This document shows positions 27,236-35,818 of a stretch of 64,000 bases of DNA, piece by piece. A model generated the notes under the pieces. The model searched no databases, was not told the DNA's origin, and saw only the letters and a list, made by a program, of their open reading frames with translations. The position numbers and the translations under genes were made by a program. The stretch spans positions 317,501 through 381,500 of the forward strand of contig NZ_LMQU01000010.1 in NCBI RefSeq assembly GCF_001425445.1, in the 5' to 3' direction. Position 1 is the stretch's first letter. Each line of letters begins with the position of its first letter. The stretch is from Devosia sp. Leaf420. GTDB taxonomy: Bacteria; Pseudomonadota; Alphaproteobacteria; Rhizobiales; Devosiaceae.

Positions 27236-27822
27236 AACTTGTAGCCGAGGCGCACGCCGAAATTGGAGAGCCCGTCGTTCTGCGAGCAATAGCCGTTATT
27301 CGACGTGTGCTCATAGGTGACGGTCGCCGTGGCATTCTCACCGAGGCGGGCGCCGACGCCAAAACGCTCATAGAAATTGAGGAAGCAGCCAAAATTCTTG
27401 CGGCCCGGTGCAGCATTTTCCAGCGCGCCATTGTGCACGGCGCCACCAAAGGTGCCTTCGAGATAAAAGGGCGTGTCGAACACCGGCAACTGCCAGGTGA
27501 GGCCGGCATGGAGGAGGCTATCCTGACCATCGAGATTGATGGTGGTGCCGACTTCGGGACGCGGCGAGCCGATCCAGCGGAAGGCATCGATATCGGGCGA
27601 GGTGAAGAGCACATCGAAGCTGATGTCTTCGACCTGATTGAGGCGCCATTCGTTCACGAGAAACGGCAGGGCGGCATGGTGCACGTCATGCGCATGGATA
27701 CCGAAACGCAATTCATCGACCACGCCGGCGAGCGGATGGGGATCATAAAGGTTCTGGGACAGGGCCGGGCTGGCAGAAAGAGCCAGCATACCGATCGCAC
27801 CGAAAAAGATCTTACGCAGCAT
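27232..27822 (-). CDS. Acyloxyacyl hydrolase, PagL-like lipid A deacylase
   Basis: 196-residue outer-membrane beta-barrel candidate with a signal peptide (MLRKIFFGAIGMLALSASPALS). The C-terminal half carries the PagL catalytic signature: His and Ser in EHTSNNGY, followed by NDGLSNFGVRLGYKF ending in an aromatic residue, as outer-membrane barrels do. PagL removes the 3-O-acyl chain from lipid A. The start is the internal Met at 27822, which begins the signal peptide; the frame extends to 27867. Family membership is clear from the His-x-Ser-Asn motif; activity on this organism's lipid A is inference. Confidence 0.82.
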   Translation of the reverse strand: MLRKIFFGAIGMLALSASPALSQNLYDPHPLAGVVDELRFGIHAHDVHHAALPFLVNEWRLNQVEDISFDVLFTSPDIDAFRWIGSPRPEVGTTINLDGQDSLLHAGLTWQLPVFDTPFYLEGTFGGAVHNGALENAAPGRKNFGCFLNFYERFGVGARLGENATATVTYEHTSNNGYCSQNDGLSNFGVRLGYKF

Positions 27823-28005
27823 CACACCGATCTCACTGTTCCCCAAGAAGCACCTCACTAGCCTCAAAAGTCAATTCTGCTCCAGCCCCCAAGTGCGATT
27901 GCGGCGCGTGCAGCGGCAAAAGTGACCGGAAAGCCGCGATCGAGGGTTGAATTAGGGCGCCATCATCGTGATCTAACGATGATTGGTTTCAAACCGGATA
28001 ATGTC

Positions 28006-29022
28006 ATGTCTGCTTCTTTTGCCCTTTCGCTCCAGGATCTCGCCCCCATCGCCCAAGGCAGTTCGACCACCGACGCCATGGCCGAGACGGTGAAGCTGGC
28101 GCAGGCGGCAGACGATTATGGCTATCATCGGCTTTGGTATGCCGAACACCATGGCATGCCCTCGATTGCCTCCTCCGTGCCGGAAATCCTGATCGGCAGC
28201 GCGGCTGCGGCGACCAAGGGGCTGCGCGTCGGCTCGGGCGGCGTGATGCTGCTCAATCACGCGCCGCTGCGCATTGCCGAAGCCTATCGGACCCTGGAAG
28301 CGCTGCACCCCGGCCGCATCGATCTCGGGCTCGGCCGCGCACCGGGTGGCGACGGCTATGCCATGCGGGCGCTGCGCTCAAGCGGCGGCGAGGAATTTTC
28401 GCAGTACCTCGCTGAACTCATGGCGTTCGACGAGGACAATTTCCCGCCCGATCATCCCTATTCGCGCGTACCGGTTTCGCCAGGCGGTATTCGCCTGCCG
28501 CCAAAGTGGCTGCTGGGTTCGTCCGGTGCCAGCGCGCAAGCGGCTGGCCAGATTGGCTTTGGCTATGCCTTTGCCGCGCATTTTTCGCACACGCCCGCGG
28601 CGCCGGCCTTTGCCGCCTATCGCGAGGCCTTCGTGCCGTCTGAAGACTTTGCCGAGCCCAAGACGATTTTGTGCCTTTCGGTGATTGCAGCGCCGACAGA
28701 GGAAGAAGCGGCGTTTCTTGCGACCTCGCAGGCGGTCAATTGGGCGCTCTTCGTCACCGGCGAGCAGCGCAACCTGATGCCGCCGGAAGCCGCAACACAG
28801 CGGATGAAATCGCTGACCCCGCAACAGCAGCAGGTGATTTCCCATCAGGGCAGTCTCTGGATGGTCGGCAGCGCTGAGCGCATGGCCGAAGAAATCACGG
28901 CCAAGGCCGAAGAAGCAGGGGCCGACGAAGTGATGATCACGACGACGATCCACTCCTACGAGTTGCGCCGTCGCTCGTTCGAACTTCTGGGCCAGGCGCT
29001 TGGCGTGACGCCGCGGGGCTAA
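28006..29022 (+). CDS. LLM-class flavin-dependent oxidoreductase
   Basis: 338-residue luciferase-like monooxygenase fold protein. The opening SLQDLAPIAQG, the core YHRLWYAEHHGMPSIASSVPEI and the segment GSGGVMLLNHAPLRIAEAYRTLEALHPGR (read in parts) fit the group that uses FMNH2. The start at 28006 (MSASFALSLQ) is preferred because it sits at the domain edge; 27979 and 27922 are open in frame. Substrate unknown. Monocistronic as seen. Confidence 0.88.
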   Translation: MSASFALSLQDLAPIAQGSSTTDAMAETVKLAQAADDYGYHRLWYAEHHGMPSIASSVPEILIGSAAAATKGLRVGSGGVMLLNHAPLRIAEAYRTLEALHPGRIDLGLGRAPGGDGYAMRALRSSGGEEFSQYLAELMAFDEDNFPPDHPYSRVPVSPGGIRLPPKWLLGSSGASAQAAGQIGFGYAFAAHFSHTPAAPAFAAYREAFVPSEDFAEPKTILCLSVIAAPTEEEAAFLATSQAVNWALFVTGEQRNLMPPEAATQRMKSLTPQQQQVISHQGSLWMVGSAERMAEEITAKAEEAGADEVMITTTIHSYELRRRSFELLGQALGVTPRG

Positions 29023-29108
29023 GCGCCCCTTAGGCTGCATACCCAGCTTTACGATGTCTTACGGAAGCTCTGTCAGGCTGAGCCGGTTCAAATTTCCGGA
29101 AGCAGTCC

Positions 29109-30359
29109 TTGAGCGCGGCGAGCATCGTTCTGGCAATCAATCTTTGCGTCGGGGCCATCTTCGTCTCGGCGTTCGGCTTCATTGCCGTTTATCGCCGCTC
29201 GGCCGTGGGCGCGCGCTGGCAGGCTCTGGCCTATTCGATGACTTTCGTCATCGGGCTGCTCGAATATTCCATGCCCTACCAGACCAATGCGCAGGCCGCC
29301 GCCTACGGCAGTTTTGCCGCATTTCTGACGGCCATGCTGTTTTCCAATATTGGTCTCGCGCGGCACTACGAGGTCAGGGTGCCGTGGCTCTCGCTCGGCC
29401 TCTTGTTTGCGCTGGCGCTGGGGGTCAATCTCTTCACGCTCGGCATGCCGCGGGATTCGCTGGCGCGGGGGCTGATCTATCAGGCGCCCTATGCGCTGAT
29501 GCATGTGATCGGCATTCAGATCATTTTGGCCAACAGATCGCGGCGCATGCTGGACCTGACGCTGGTTTCGCTCTTTGCGCTGAGCGCGCTGACGTTTTTG
29601 AGCAAGCCGTTCTTGGCGCTGGCTATCGGCTCGGGAGGGTCGGTTCAGGGCTATCTCTCGAGCAATTATGCCGCCATTTCGCAGGCGAGTGGCGGCGTCT
29701 TGATCATCGCCAATGGTCTGCTCATTCTCTTGATCATGACGCGCGACGTCATTGCGGACATGACGACGCTCTCCGAAACTGACCCGCTTTCAGGCCTTCT
29801 CAACCGGCGCGGCTTTGACGAACAGGCCGAGCGGGCGCGGCTGATGGCGCAGCGGGCGGGAATGCCTGCCGTCGCGATCACGGCCGATATCGACCATTTC
29901 AAGCAGATCAACGACACCTATGGTCACGACCGTGGCGATCAGGTGATCGCAATGTTTGGCGAGCTTTTGAAAGAGAGCTTTGATCAACGCGCCGTCGTGG
30001 CGCGGATGGGGGGCGAAGAGTTTGCCGTGCTCCTGCCGGGGGCCGGGCTACCGGTCGCGCGGGGCGCAGCCGAGGCGGCGCGATTGCGGCTACGGGATCT
30101 GCCCAAGGAGTTTCGCGGCACCGACAAGCGGATTACCTGCTCATTCGGCATTGCGGTGCTTGATGAGGGCGAAAGCCTCTCGAACTTGCTGCGGCGGGCC
30201 GATATGGCGCTTTATGATGCCAAGGCAAAGGGTCGGGACAGGGTGTCTATTGCCCCTGCCCCAAGCTTGGATTCCAATGCGCCTCAGAGCGCCGCGAGCG
30301 CAGAAAAACTCAGTTCAGCGCCGCACGCGGAACCAGTTCATACTCGCCGGTCGGGGTAA
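29109..30359 (+). CDS. Membrane-anchored diguanylate cyclase (GGDEF)
   Basis: 416 residues. The N-terminal half (about 5-225) is six to seven hydrophobic helices. The C-terminal GGDEF domain has the substrate-binding ADIDHFKQINDTYGHDRGDQ and the active-site sequence RMGGEEFAVLLPG, so it should make c-di-GMP. The inhibitory I-site RxxD, expected five residues before GGEEF, is not conserved (DQRA there), so product inhibition may be absent. A TTG start at 29109 with GGAAG upstream is used. The 3' end overlaps the convergent 92-residue ORF by 50 bases. A PilZ protein, a possible receptor, is encoded 5 kb away. Confidence 0.9.
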   Translation: MSAASIVLAINLCVGAIFVSAFGFIAVYRRSAVGARWQALAYSMTFVIGLLEYSMPYQTNAQAAAYGSFAAFLTAMLFSNIGLARHYEVRVPWLSLGLLFALALGVNLFTLGMPRDSLARGLIYQAPYALMHVIGIQIILANRSRRMLDLTLVSLFALSALTFLSKPFLALAIGSGGSVQGYLSSNYAAISQASGGVLIIANGLLILLIMTRDVIADMTTLSETDPLSGLLNRRGFDEQAERARLMAQRAGMPAVAITADIDHFKQINDTYGHDRGDQVIAMFGELLKESFDQRAVVARMGGEEFAVLLPGAGLPVARGAAEAARLRLRDLPKEFRGTDKRITCSFGIAVLDEGESLSNLLRRADMALYDAKAKGRDRVSIAPAPSLDSNAPQSAASAEKLSSAPHAEPVHTRRSG

Positions 30360-30588
30360 TCTTGAGCGCGAGTTGCTGGCGGTCCAGTTCGGCGAACCAG
30401 GCTGTCCAGGAACAAGGGCTCATGCCGTCATCGACGCCGAGGCCCTGGCTGCGCACAAAGCGAAGCAAAAGCTTGGATTTCTCTTCGCCGAAACGGTTTC
30501 TGATACGGGCGATTGCTGGAATGCCCTTGCGATCGCTAACCCAGCTTTGAATGTCGCTGTGGCGCGTCAAAGTGTGTGTGTTCGACAT
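30310..30588 (-). CDS. 92-residue conserved-looking cytosolic protein, unknown function
   Basis: Starts MSNTHTLTRHSDIQSWV with a strong ribosome-binding site (GGAGGAGG) at normal spacing. The body has a helical, basic segment (RKGIPAIARIRNRFGEE) and ends ITPTGEYELVPRAALN. It has no signal or membrane segments. I recall similar small proteins in alphaproteobacteria but cannot name the family. It overlaps the 3' end of the diguanylate cyclase by 50 bases on the opposite strand, so the two mRNAs have complementary 3' ends. Confidence 0.7.
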   Translation of the reverse strand: MSNTHTLTRHSDIQSWVSDRKGIPAIARIRNRFGEEKSKLLLRFVRSQGLGVDDGMSPCSWTAWFAELDRQQLALKITPTGEYELVPRAALN

Positions 30589-30636
30589 GTTTGGCCTCCT
30601 CCACGAGGTTTGGGCACATTGGCCCTTAGCTGCGTA

Positions 30637-30663
30637 ACGGACCCGATCCTCCATCGGTTCCGT
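30637..30663 (-). other. Hairpin after the ClpP-like protease gene
   Basis: The inverted repeat (30637-30647 with 30653-30663) has one mismatch and a 5-base loop that reads GGAGG on the minus strand. No T-run follows, so it is not a typical terminator. It lies between the protease gene stop and the start of the 92-residue ORF. Confidence 0.45.
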
Positions 30664-30671
30664 GAATTGCT

Positions 30672-31484
30672 TCAATTCTGCTCGACTTGTGTGACGAGCT
30701 TTAGCTCCTCCATTTCCTCCGCTGAAAAATAATAGAGCCGGTCTGGCGGCGTATCGAGCGCGTGCAGCCACATGGCGGGGTCGACCCCGCTCTTGATGAG
30801 GTGCCGCGTGATCTGCGCCGTCGTCGCCTGCGCATCGGCCATGGCAACACCCGCGACCGCAATAGCATCGGCCGAGCCCTCGCCAAGGCTCGCCGCATAG
30901 ATCTGGTGAACGCCGATGGCGGCATCGGGACTGGCGATGCGCTCGGCGCCCGAGGCGAAAATAATGGGGCAGGACGAGGCACAAAGATTACCCGCGACAA
31001 CCTTGGTCGCGAGGGCCTTCTCCTGGATGAGGGCGCCGATCTCCAGCGCGTCCATCACCGAACCTCCGGGCGAATCGAGAACGACAGTCTCAACGTATTC
31101 GCCGCGCGCCGCAATCTCGTCGGCAAATCTTTGCGCGGAGCCGGGATCGATGCTGCCGGTCAGCTTGAGCTCGCCACCGGCCGAAAGGGTGATAGCAAGT
31201 GGCGCTTCAAGGAGATCGGGCGCTGTAGTGATGGACGGCATCGGCCGGCCGGCCGGGTCACCTTCAGTGGGCTGAGCCGGCGGCAGAATGGGCTCGAGGG
31301 TGGGCAGCACAGCCGGCGGTTCACTCAGTGCCAACTCGCGAAAATCGACATAGAGCACGCTTGCCGTTCCGACCAGCAGCGCAAAGAAGGCGACGCGGAT
31401 GATTGCGCCATCGTCGATGGCAGCGAGCCGGGCGATGATGCCCGGGCTTGCTGATTGTGCGCGGGCATTGGCGTCGGTTTTCAT
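30672..31484 (-). CDS. Membrane-anchored ClpP-like periplasmic protease
   Basis: 270 residues: an N-terminal membrane segment (about 30-47), a Pro-rich linker (55-90), then a ClpP/crotonase-fold domain. The oxyanion strand is LDSPGGSVMDALEIG. The likely nucleophile is Ser171 in CASSCPIIFASGAER, the likely general base is His193 in GVHQIYA, and a possible Asp248 (TPPDRLYYF) completes the triad. The alignment to ClpP (AASMG and HQP) is convincing by eye. Two Cys (168, 172) flank the Ser, which suggests a redox-sensitive or disulfide-strained site. Its start overlaps the upstream membrane-protein gene by 4 bases. The substrate is unknown. Confidence 0.82.
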   Translation of the reverse strand: MKTDANARAQSASPGIIARLAAIDDGAIIRVAFFALLVGTASVLYVDFRELALSEPPAVLPTLEPILPPAQPTEGDPAGRPMPSITTAPDLLEAPLAITLSAGGELKLTGSIDPGSAQRFADEIAARGEYVETVVLDSPGGSVMDALEIGALIQEKALATKVVAGNLCASSCPIIFASGAERIASPDAAIGVHQIYAASLGEGSADAIAVAGVAMADAQATTAQITRHLIKSGVDPAMWLHALDTPPDRLYYFSAEEMEELKLVTQVEQN

Positions 31485-32830
31485 GCCGGGCGCGGCCCAT
31501 CGGTGCGCTTGCGCTGCGCGGTTTCGATGGGGGTGACGGTGGCATCTTCCACGGGCGCCTCGGCCACGGCAGGGATCGGTTCGGCGGGAGCCGGTTCAAC
31601 CTCGGGCTCGCGTGTTGGTTGACCCGTCGTCACATCGATCCCAGCCGCCTCCATACGGCGATAAAGCGCCATGGCCCGCAGCATTTCGGCAGCCGTGATG
31701 TTTTCGGCTTCTTCGAGCGACGAAGACTCCCGGCGCATGGCGTCGTTGACGATCATGAGGACGAGCACGAGCACGACGGGAAGCAGATCGATGGAAATGG
31801 CGCCGGCCCAGGACGGGATAAAATCCTGCCAATAGCGGAGCACGGCTTCGGCGCTGGAGAGGGGCGTATAGCGCCGCTGTTCGACGGGGGGCGTTGCAAG
31901 GATTTCGTCGGCCGCGGCGCTGAGCGCGGCGGATTGTGCGGCGACGGAAGCGCGCACCGTCTCCATCACCTGGCCCTGGCGGTTCATCAGATCGGCCGAT
32001 TGTCCATCGGCGACCGGCGCGATGAAGCCCGCCGAGAGATCATCGGATGCGCGACGGACGGATGCCGCAACGCCGGTTTGTTGGAGGGACGCGATGATGG
32101 CCGAGAGCTGCACGGCCTCGCTTTGAAAACTATCGGTGCGCGGCTCGATGGCGCCGGGCGTTGAAACCAATTCGCGCATGGTGGCGAGCCGAGCCGAGCC
32201 CTGCTCAAAGAGCGTTGCCACTTCGTCGCGGCTGCCGGTGATGGTGGCCGCAAGCTGGTTCATCTGCGTGCCCATCTGGGTGAGCAATTGCACGACGCTG
32301 CCCGAACCGGTGGTACCTGTCAAAGCACCGGATTCGCGTTCATCGGCCGCGAGGCCCGAAAACCGCTCGGCCGCGCGCTGCACGTCGGGAAGAAGGCTTT
32401 GCGCTGCGAGCGCATTGGCATGGGCGAGATCGAGGTCTTCGGCATAGCCCTGCAGGGTGACAGCCATATGCTGTTCGGTGGCGGCTGAGCCGGCGAGCGC
32501 AGCGGCATTGAGCCACGAACTCATGGCCATGATCATCAGGCAGCCCACGCCCATGGTGAGAAAGAGCCCGACGCGCTGCACTCCCGAGGTCACGAGCGGA
32601 ATGAACCGCATCATGAAGGTCCAGAAGGCGTAGATGGCGACCGAGACGGCGGCCGAATAGATGATGGCGGCAAAGAAGACGAAGGTGGCGGAACCATCGA
32701 GCAGGCCGCGCACGCCGAGATAAGTATAAACACCGGACGCCAGCGCCAGCACGGCGAGGGAAAAGCGCGTCATGGTTTCGACGCCGCGCACCGTCTCGCT
32801 GAGCCGGAAGGCATTGGGCTTGAGCTGCAT
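31481..32830 (-). CDS. Multi-span membrane protein with a large periplasmic helical domain, coupled to the protease
   Basis: 449 residues. Hydrophobic helices lie at about 22-42, 48-72 and 85-112, followed by a long Ala/Gln/Glu/Ser-rich helical region (about 115-335) and another hydrophobic helix near 343-365. The C-terminal about 85 residues are charged and Pro/Glu-rich. I recognise no catalytic motif and no family. The stop overlaps the protease start (ATGA), so the two are translationally coupled and probably act together, perhaps as a substrate-presenting or sensing partner; that role is inference. Divergent from the Gfo/Idh gene across 172 bases. Confidence 0.82.
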   Translation of the reverse strand: MQLKPNAFRLSETVRGVETMTRFSLAVLALASGVYTYLGVRGLLDGSATFVFFAAIIYSAAVSVAIYAFWTFMMRFIPLVTSGVQRVGLFLTMGVGCLMIMAMSSWLNAAALAGSAATEQHMAVTLQGYAEDLDLAHANALAAQSLLPDVQRAAERFSGLAADERESGALTGTTGSGSVVQLLTQMGTQMNQLAATITGSRDEVATLFEQGSARLATMRELVSTPGAIEPRTDSFQSEAVQLSAIIASLQQTGVAASVRRASDDLSAGFIAPVADGQSADLMNRQGQVMETVRASVAAQSAALSAAADEILATPPVEQRRYTPLSSAEAVLRYWQDFIPSWAGAISIDLLPVVLVLVLMIVNDAMRRESSSLEEAENITAAEMLRAMALYRRMEAAGIDVTTGQPTREPEVEPAPAEPIPAVAEAPVEDATVTPIETAQRKRTDGPRPA

Positions 32831-33002
32831 GAATGTCCCCGCTGCTCGGGCCCCACGGGCCCTGTTAGCGCGACGTTAACATGAGCAACCCGGCAAGATG
32901 GAGGCACAAAAGCGTGTGCTGGCAACCCGGCGTTTGGAAGGTGGCCCTTGCCCTCGGACCCGCCGCAAGGCTAGGCCTTAGACAGAAGCGAGGAGATGCG
33001 AC

Positions 33003-34004
33003 GTGACCAAGAAAGTGCGCTGGGGGATTTTGTCGACCGCCAATATCGGCATGGCCAAGGTGACGCCGGCCATCCAGAAGGCGGACAATTGCGAAGTGGT
33101 CGCCATTGCCTCACGCGATCTCAGCAAAGCTCGGGGAGCCGCCGATACGCTCGGAATTGCCAAAGCCTATGGTTCCTATGAGGAACTGTTTGCCGATCCC
33201 GAGATCGACGCGATCTATAATCCGCTCCCCAATCACCTCCATATCCCAATGAGTCTTGCCGCGGCGCGCGCCGGCAAGCATGTGCTCTGCGAAAAGCCGA
33301 TCGCCATAACCGCCAAGGAGGCCGAAGAGCTGCGGCAGGTGCCCGAGGGGCGCCTCGTCATGGAAGCCTTCATGATCCGCTTTCATCCCCAATGGCAGCG
33401 GGCGCGCGAAATCATCCGCTCGGGCGAACTCGGCGAAGTCCGCGCCATCAACGCAGTCTTTTCCTATTTTAACAACGATGCGGGCAATGTGCGCAATCAG
33501 GCCGATATCGGCGGCGGCGGCATTTTGGACATCGGGTGCTATCCGGTGACATCAGGCCGGTTCTTGTTCGAAGCCGAACCGCAGCGCGTGGTTTCGCTTG
33601 TCGAGCGCGACCCCGGTTTCGGTACGGATCGGTTGGCGAGCGCCATTCTCGATTTCGGCCAGGGCAAGCGGCTGACCTTTAACTGCTCCACCCAGCTCGT
33701 GCCGCATCAGCGGGTTCTCGTGCAGGGGACCAAGGGCAAGCTTGAAATTCTCATCCCCTACAATGCGCCTGCCGACGAGCGCACGGCCATCACCGTCGAT
33801 ACCGGCTCGCCGCTCGATGGCTCGCTGGCGCGACGCGAAATCCTCCCCGCTTGCGATCAATATACCGAGCAGGCACGGGCCTTTGCCGCGGCAGTGCTCG
33901 GCGAAACGCCCCTGCCCTATGGCATCGAGGATGCGATTGCCTCGATGAAGGTGCTCGATGCCATCTTCCGGAGCGAAAAATCGGAGCGCTGGGAAACGGT
34001 CTGA
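33003..34004 (+). CDS. Gfo/Idh/MocA-family NAD(P)-dependent oxidoreductase
   Basis: 333-residue sugar-dehydrogenase-like enzyme. The Rossmann opening is VRWGILSTANIGMAKV and the family core motif CEKPIA is preserved (HVLCEKPIAITAKEAEEL), where the Lys is catalytic. A C-terminal substrate domain follows with GGGGILDIGCYPV. GTG start with GAGGAG at good spacing. The next gene, an epimerase-like reductase, begins 44 bases downstream, so they likely form an operon. Substrate unknown. Confidence 0.9.
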   Translation: MTKKVRWGILSTANIGMAKVTPAIQKADNCEVVAIASRDLSKARGAADTLGIAKAYGSYEELFADPEIDAIYNPLPNHLHIPMSLAAARAGKHVLCEKPIAITAKEAEELRQVPEGRLVMEAFMIRFHPQWQRAREIIRSGELGEVRAINAVFSYFNNDAGNVRNQADIGGGGILDIGCYPVTSGRFLFEAEPQRVVSLVERDPGFGTDRLASAILDFGQGKRLTFNCSTQLVPHQRVLVQGTKGKLEILIPYNAPADERTAITVDTGSPLDGSLARREILPACDQYTEQARAFAAAVLGETPLPYGIEDAIASMKVLDAIFRSEKSERWETV

Positions 34005-34047
34005 ACTGTCGTCGCGTTCGTAAGGACCTATTTGGGAAAACCGCGCC

Positions 34048-35061
34048 ATGACCGATCTTGTTCTTCTCACCGGCATTTCCGGCTTTCTCGGCGGTCATGT
34101 GGCATTGGCTCTGCTCAAGGCCGGCTATGCCGTGCGCGGCAGCGTCCGCAAGCTCGATAAGGCCGATAAGGTACGGGCAACGCTCGCCAAGGCGGGGGCC
34201 GATGTCAGCCGGCTCGATTTCGTCGCGCTCGATCTCCTCGACGATAAGGGCTGGGATGCGGCGATGGCGGGCGTGCGCTTTCTCCAGCACACGGCCTCGC
34301 CCTTCGTGCTCGAAATTCCCAAGGACCCGAACGAGCTGATCCGCCCGGCCGTGGACGGCACGCGCCGGGCGATCGAGGCGGCTTTGCGCGCTGAGGTTGA
34401 GCGCGTGGTGCTGACCTCGTCCATCGCCGCGATCCAATATGGCCATGAGGACTATGCGCGCGTCTTGACCGAGGCGGACTGGACCACTGTCGAGAGCCCC
34501 AAAACAGGCGCCTATGCCAAATCCAAAACCCTGGCGGAAAAAGCCGCGTGGGAGCTGATGGACAAGGCTGGGCGGCACGATGATCTGGCGGTGATCAATC
34601 CGGCCGCCATTCTCGGGCCACTGCTCGACGAAGATCCGGGCACATCCGCGGCGCTGGTTTCGCGCCTCCTCGACGGCAAATTGCCGGCCGTACCGAAACT
34701 GGGCATGTCGATCGTCGACGTGCGCGATGTCGCCGCGCTCCATGTCGATGCCATGACCAATCCCGCTGCAGCCGGCCATCGCTGCATCGCCTCGGAAGGC
34801 ACCTATCGCATGGCCGACTTGGCAAAGGCGATGAAGCCGGCCTTTCCGGACCGCCGCATTCCGACGGCTGAATTGCCCAATTTCATGGTGAGGATCGCCG
34901 CGCTGTTCGATCGGGACATCGCGGGCAACATCCACGAGCTCGGCGCTCTCAAACGCCTCGACGGCCACCGCGGCAGCGAACGGCTTGGACGTCCGCTGAT
35001 CACAGCCGCAGATTCTGCCATAGCCACTGGCAAGAGCCTGATCGAACACCGCCTTGTCTAA
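34048..35061 (+). CDS. NAD(P)-dependent epimerase/dehydratase-family reductase
   Basis: 337-residue extended short-chain dehydrogenase of the dihydroflavonol-reductase/aldehyde-reductase group. The nucleotide-binding loop is LLTGISGFLGGHVALALL, where the typical TGxxGFxG is kept. The active-site YxxxK is YAKSKTLAE. Substrate unknown; members reduce aldehydes or ketones. Predicted operon with the preceding Gfo/Idh gene. The tRNA-Ala gene follows 53 bases after the stop. Confidence 0.9.
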   Translation: MTDLVLLTGISGFLGGHVALALLKAGYAVRGSVRKLDKADKVRATLAKAGADVSRLDFVALDLLDDKGWDAAMAGVRFLQHTASPFVLEIPKDPNELIRPAVDGTRRAIEAALRAEVERVVLTSSIAAIQYGHEDYARVLTEADWTTVESPKTGAYAKSKTLAEKAAWELMDKAGRHDDLAVINPAAILGPLLDEDPGTSAALVSRLLDGKLPAVPKLGMSIVDVRDVAALHVDAMTNPAAAGHRCIASEGTYRMADLAKAMKPAFPDRRIPTAELPNFMVRIAALFDRDIAGNIHELGALKRLDGHRGSERLGRPLITAADSAIATGKSLIEHRLV

Positions 35062-35113
35062 CGGCGAACCCTCTTGATCCACGGTCCGAACATGGCAATA
35101 TTGAAAACGATGT

Positions 35114-35189
35114 GGGGCTGTAGCTCAGTTGGGAGAGCGCGTCGTTCGCAATGACGAGGCCAGCGGTTCGATCCCGCTCAGCTCCACCA
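35114..35189 (+). tRNA. tRNA-Ala (anticodon CGC)
   Basis: 76-base cloverleaf with the acceptor stem GGGGCTG/CAGCTCC, D arm GCTC-AGTTGGGA-GAGC, and anticodon stem CGTCG/TGACG with loop TTCGCAA, giving anticodon CGC (reads GCG). The T arm is AGCGG-TTCGATC-CCGCT. The 3' CCA is encoded. No intron or mismatch beyond one G-T pair in the anticodon stem and one in the acceptor stem. Confidence 0.97.
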
Positions 35190-35268
35190 AACCTCCCTGA
35201 ATCCACTTCCATCGCCTTTGAATTAAACGCGGCAGGATCGCGGGCGGGGTCTGGGCTATTGTAGGGGG

Positions 35269-35517
35269 ATGGAACAGAAAGAGCGCAGGCTTCGGCCACG
35301 GGATAAGGTTCGGCTCGATGCCACGATCGTGCTGGGCGATGGGCTTTTGCGCGTGCCCGCCCTGTTGCGCAACGCATCGCCATTTGGGGCAAAGGTGGAG
35401 CTTTTGGAGCCATGGCCGACGCCCGAGCGTTTTTATGTGCTCTTCGGGCATCGGCTCGAACTCTGCCGGCTGATCTGGCGCGAGAATAATCTGCTCGGCC
35501 TCGCCTACGAAGACTAG
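35269..35517 (+). CDS. Small PilZ-domain protein
   Basis: 82-residue single-domain PilZ protein, a likely c-di-GMP receptor. The binding signatures are visible: RRLRPRDK near the N-terminus (RxxxR) and NASPFGAKVE (the (D/N)xSxxG motif). No other domain is present, so it probably acts by binding a partner. Its stop codon is inside CTAG at 35514-35517, which is also the stop of the convergent acetyltransferase gene. A GGDEF cyclase is encoded 5 kb upstream. Confidence 0.85.
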   Translation: MEQKERRLRPRDKVRLDATIVLGDGLLRVPALLRNASPFGAKVELLEPWPTPERFYVLFGHRLELCRLIWRENNLLGLAYED

Positions 35518-35801
35518 GCGCGCAGATCCGCCCAATCGGGGTGGCGATCGAACTGCACAACCACATAGGGGCAGATTGGGGTGATCTTGAACCCTTCGCT
35601 GCGCGCATCGGCGATCGAGGCTTTGACCAGTTGTAGAGCGATGCCGCGACCTTCGTATTCGCGCGGCACGCCGGTATGGTCGACGATGATACGGCCATCG
35701 GCCTTGCGATAGGTCATTTCGGCCTCGGCGCCGGGCGCGAGGTCGATGACATAGCGCCCATGCGTTGCGTCGTCTTCACGCCGGATTTGATAGTCGGTCA
35801 T
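35514..35801 (-). CDS. YjdJ/Gcn5-like small N-acetyltransferase
   Basis: 95-residue GNAT-like protein. The core has RIIVDHTGVPREYEGRGIAL, where the EGRGIA acetyl-CoA loop replaces the usual RGxGxG/A, and ICPYVVVQFDRHPDW at the end. The family is short and consists of the acetyl-CoA site only, so the acceptor is unknown. argC lies 17 bases upstream on the same strand, so they are likely co-transcribed. Confidence 0.85.
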   Translation of the reverse strand: MTDYQIRREDDATHGRYVIDLAPGAEAEMTYRKADGRIIVDHTGVPREYEGRGIALQLVKASIADARSEGFKITPICPYVVVQFDRHPDWADLRA

Positions 35802-35818
35802 GCTCGCAAAACCCTTTC

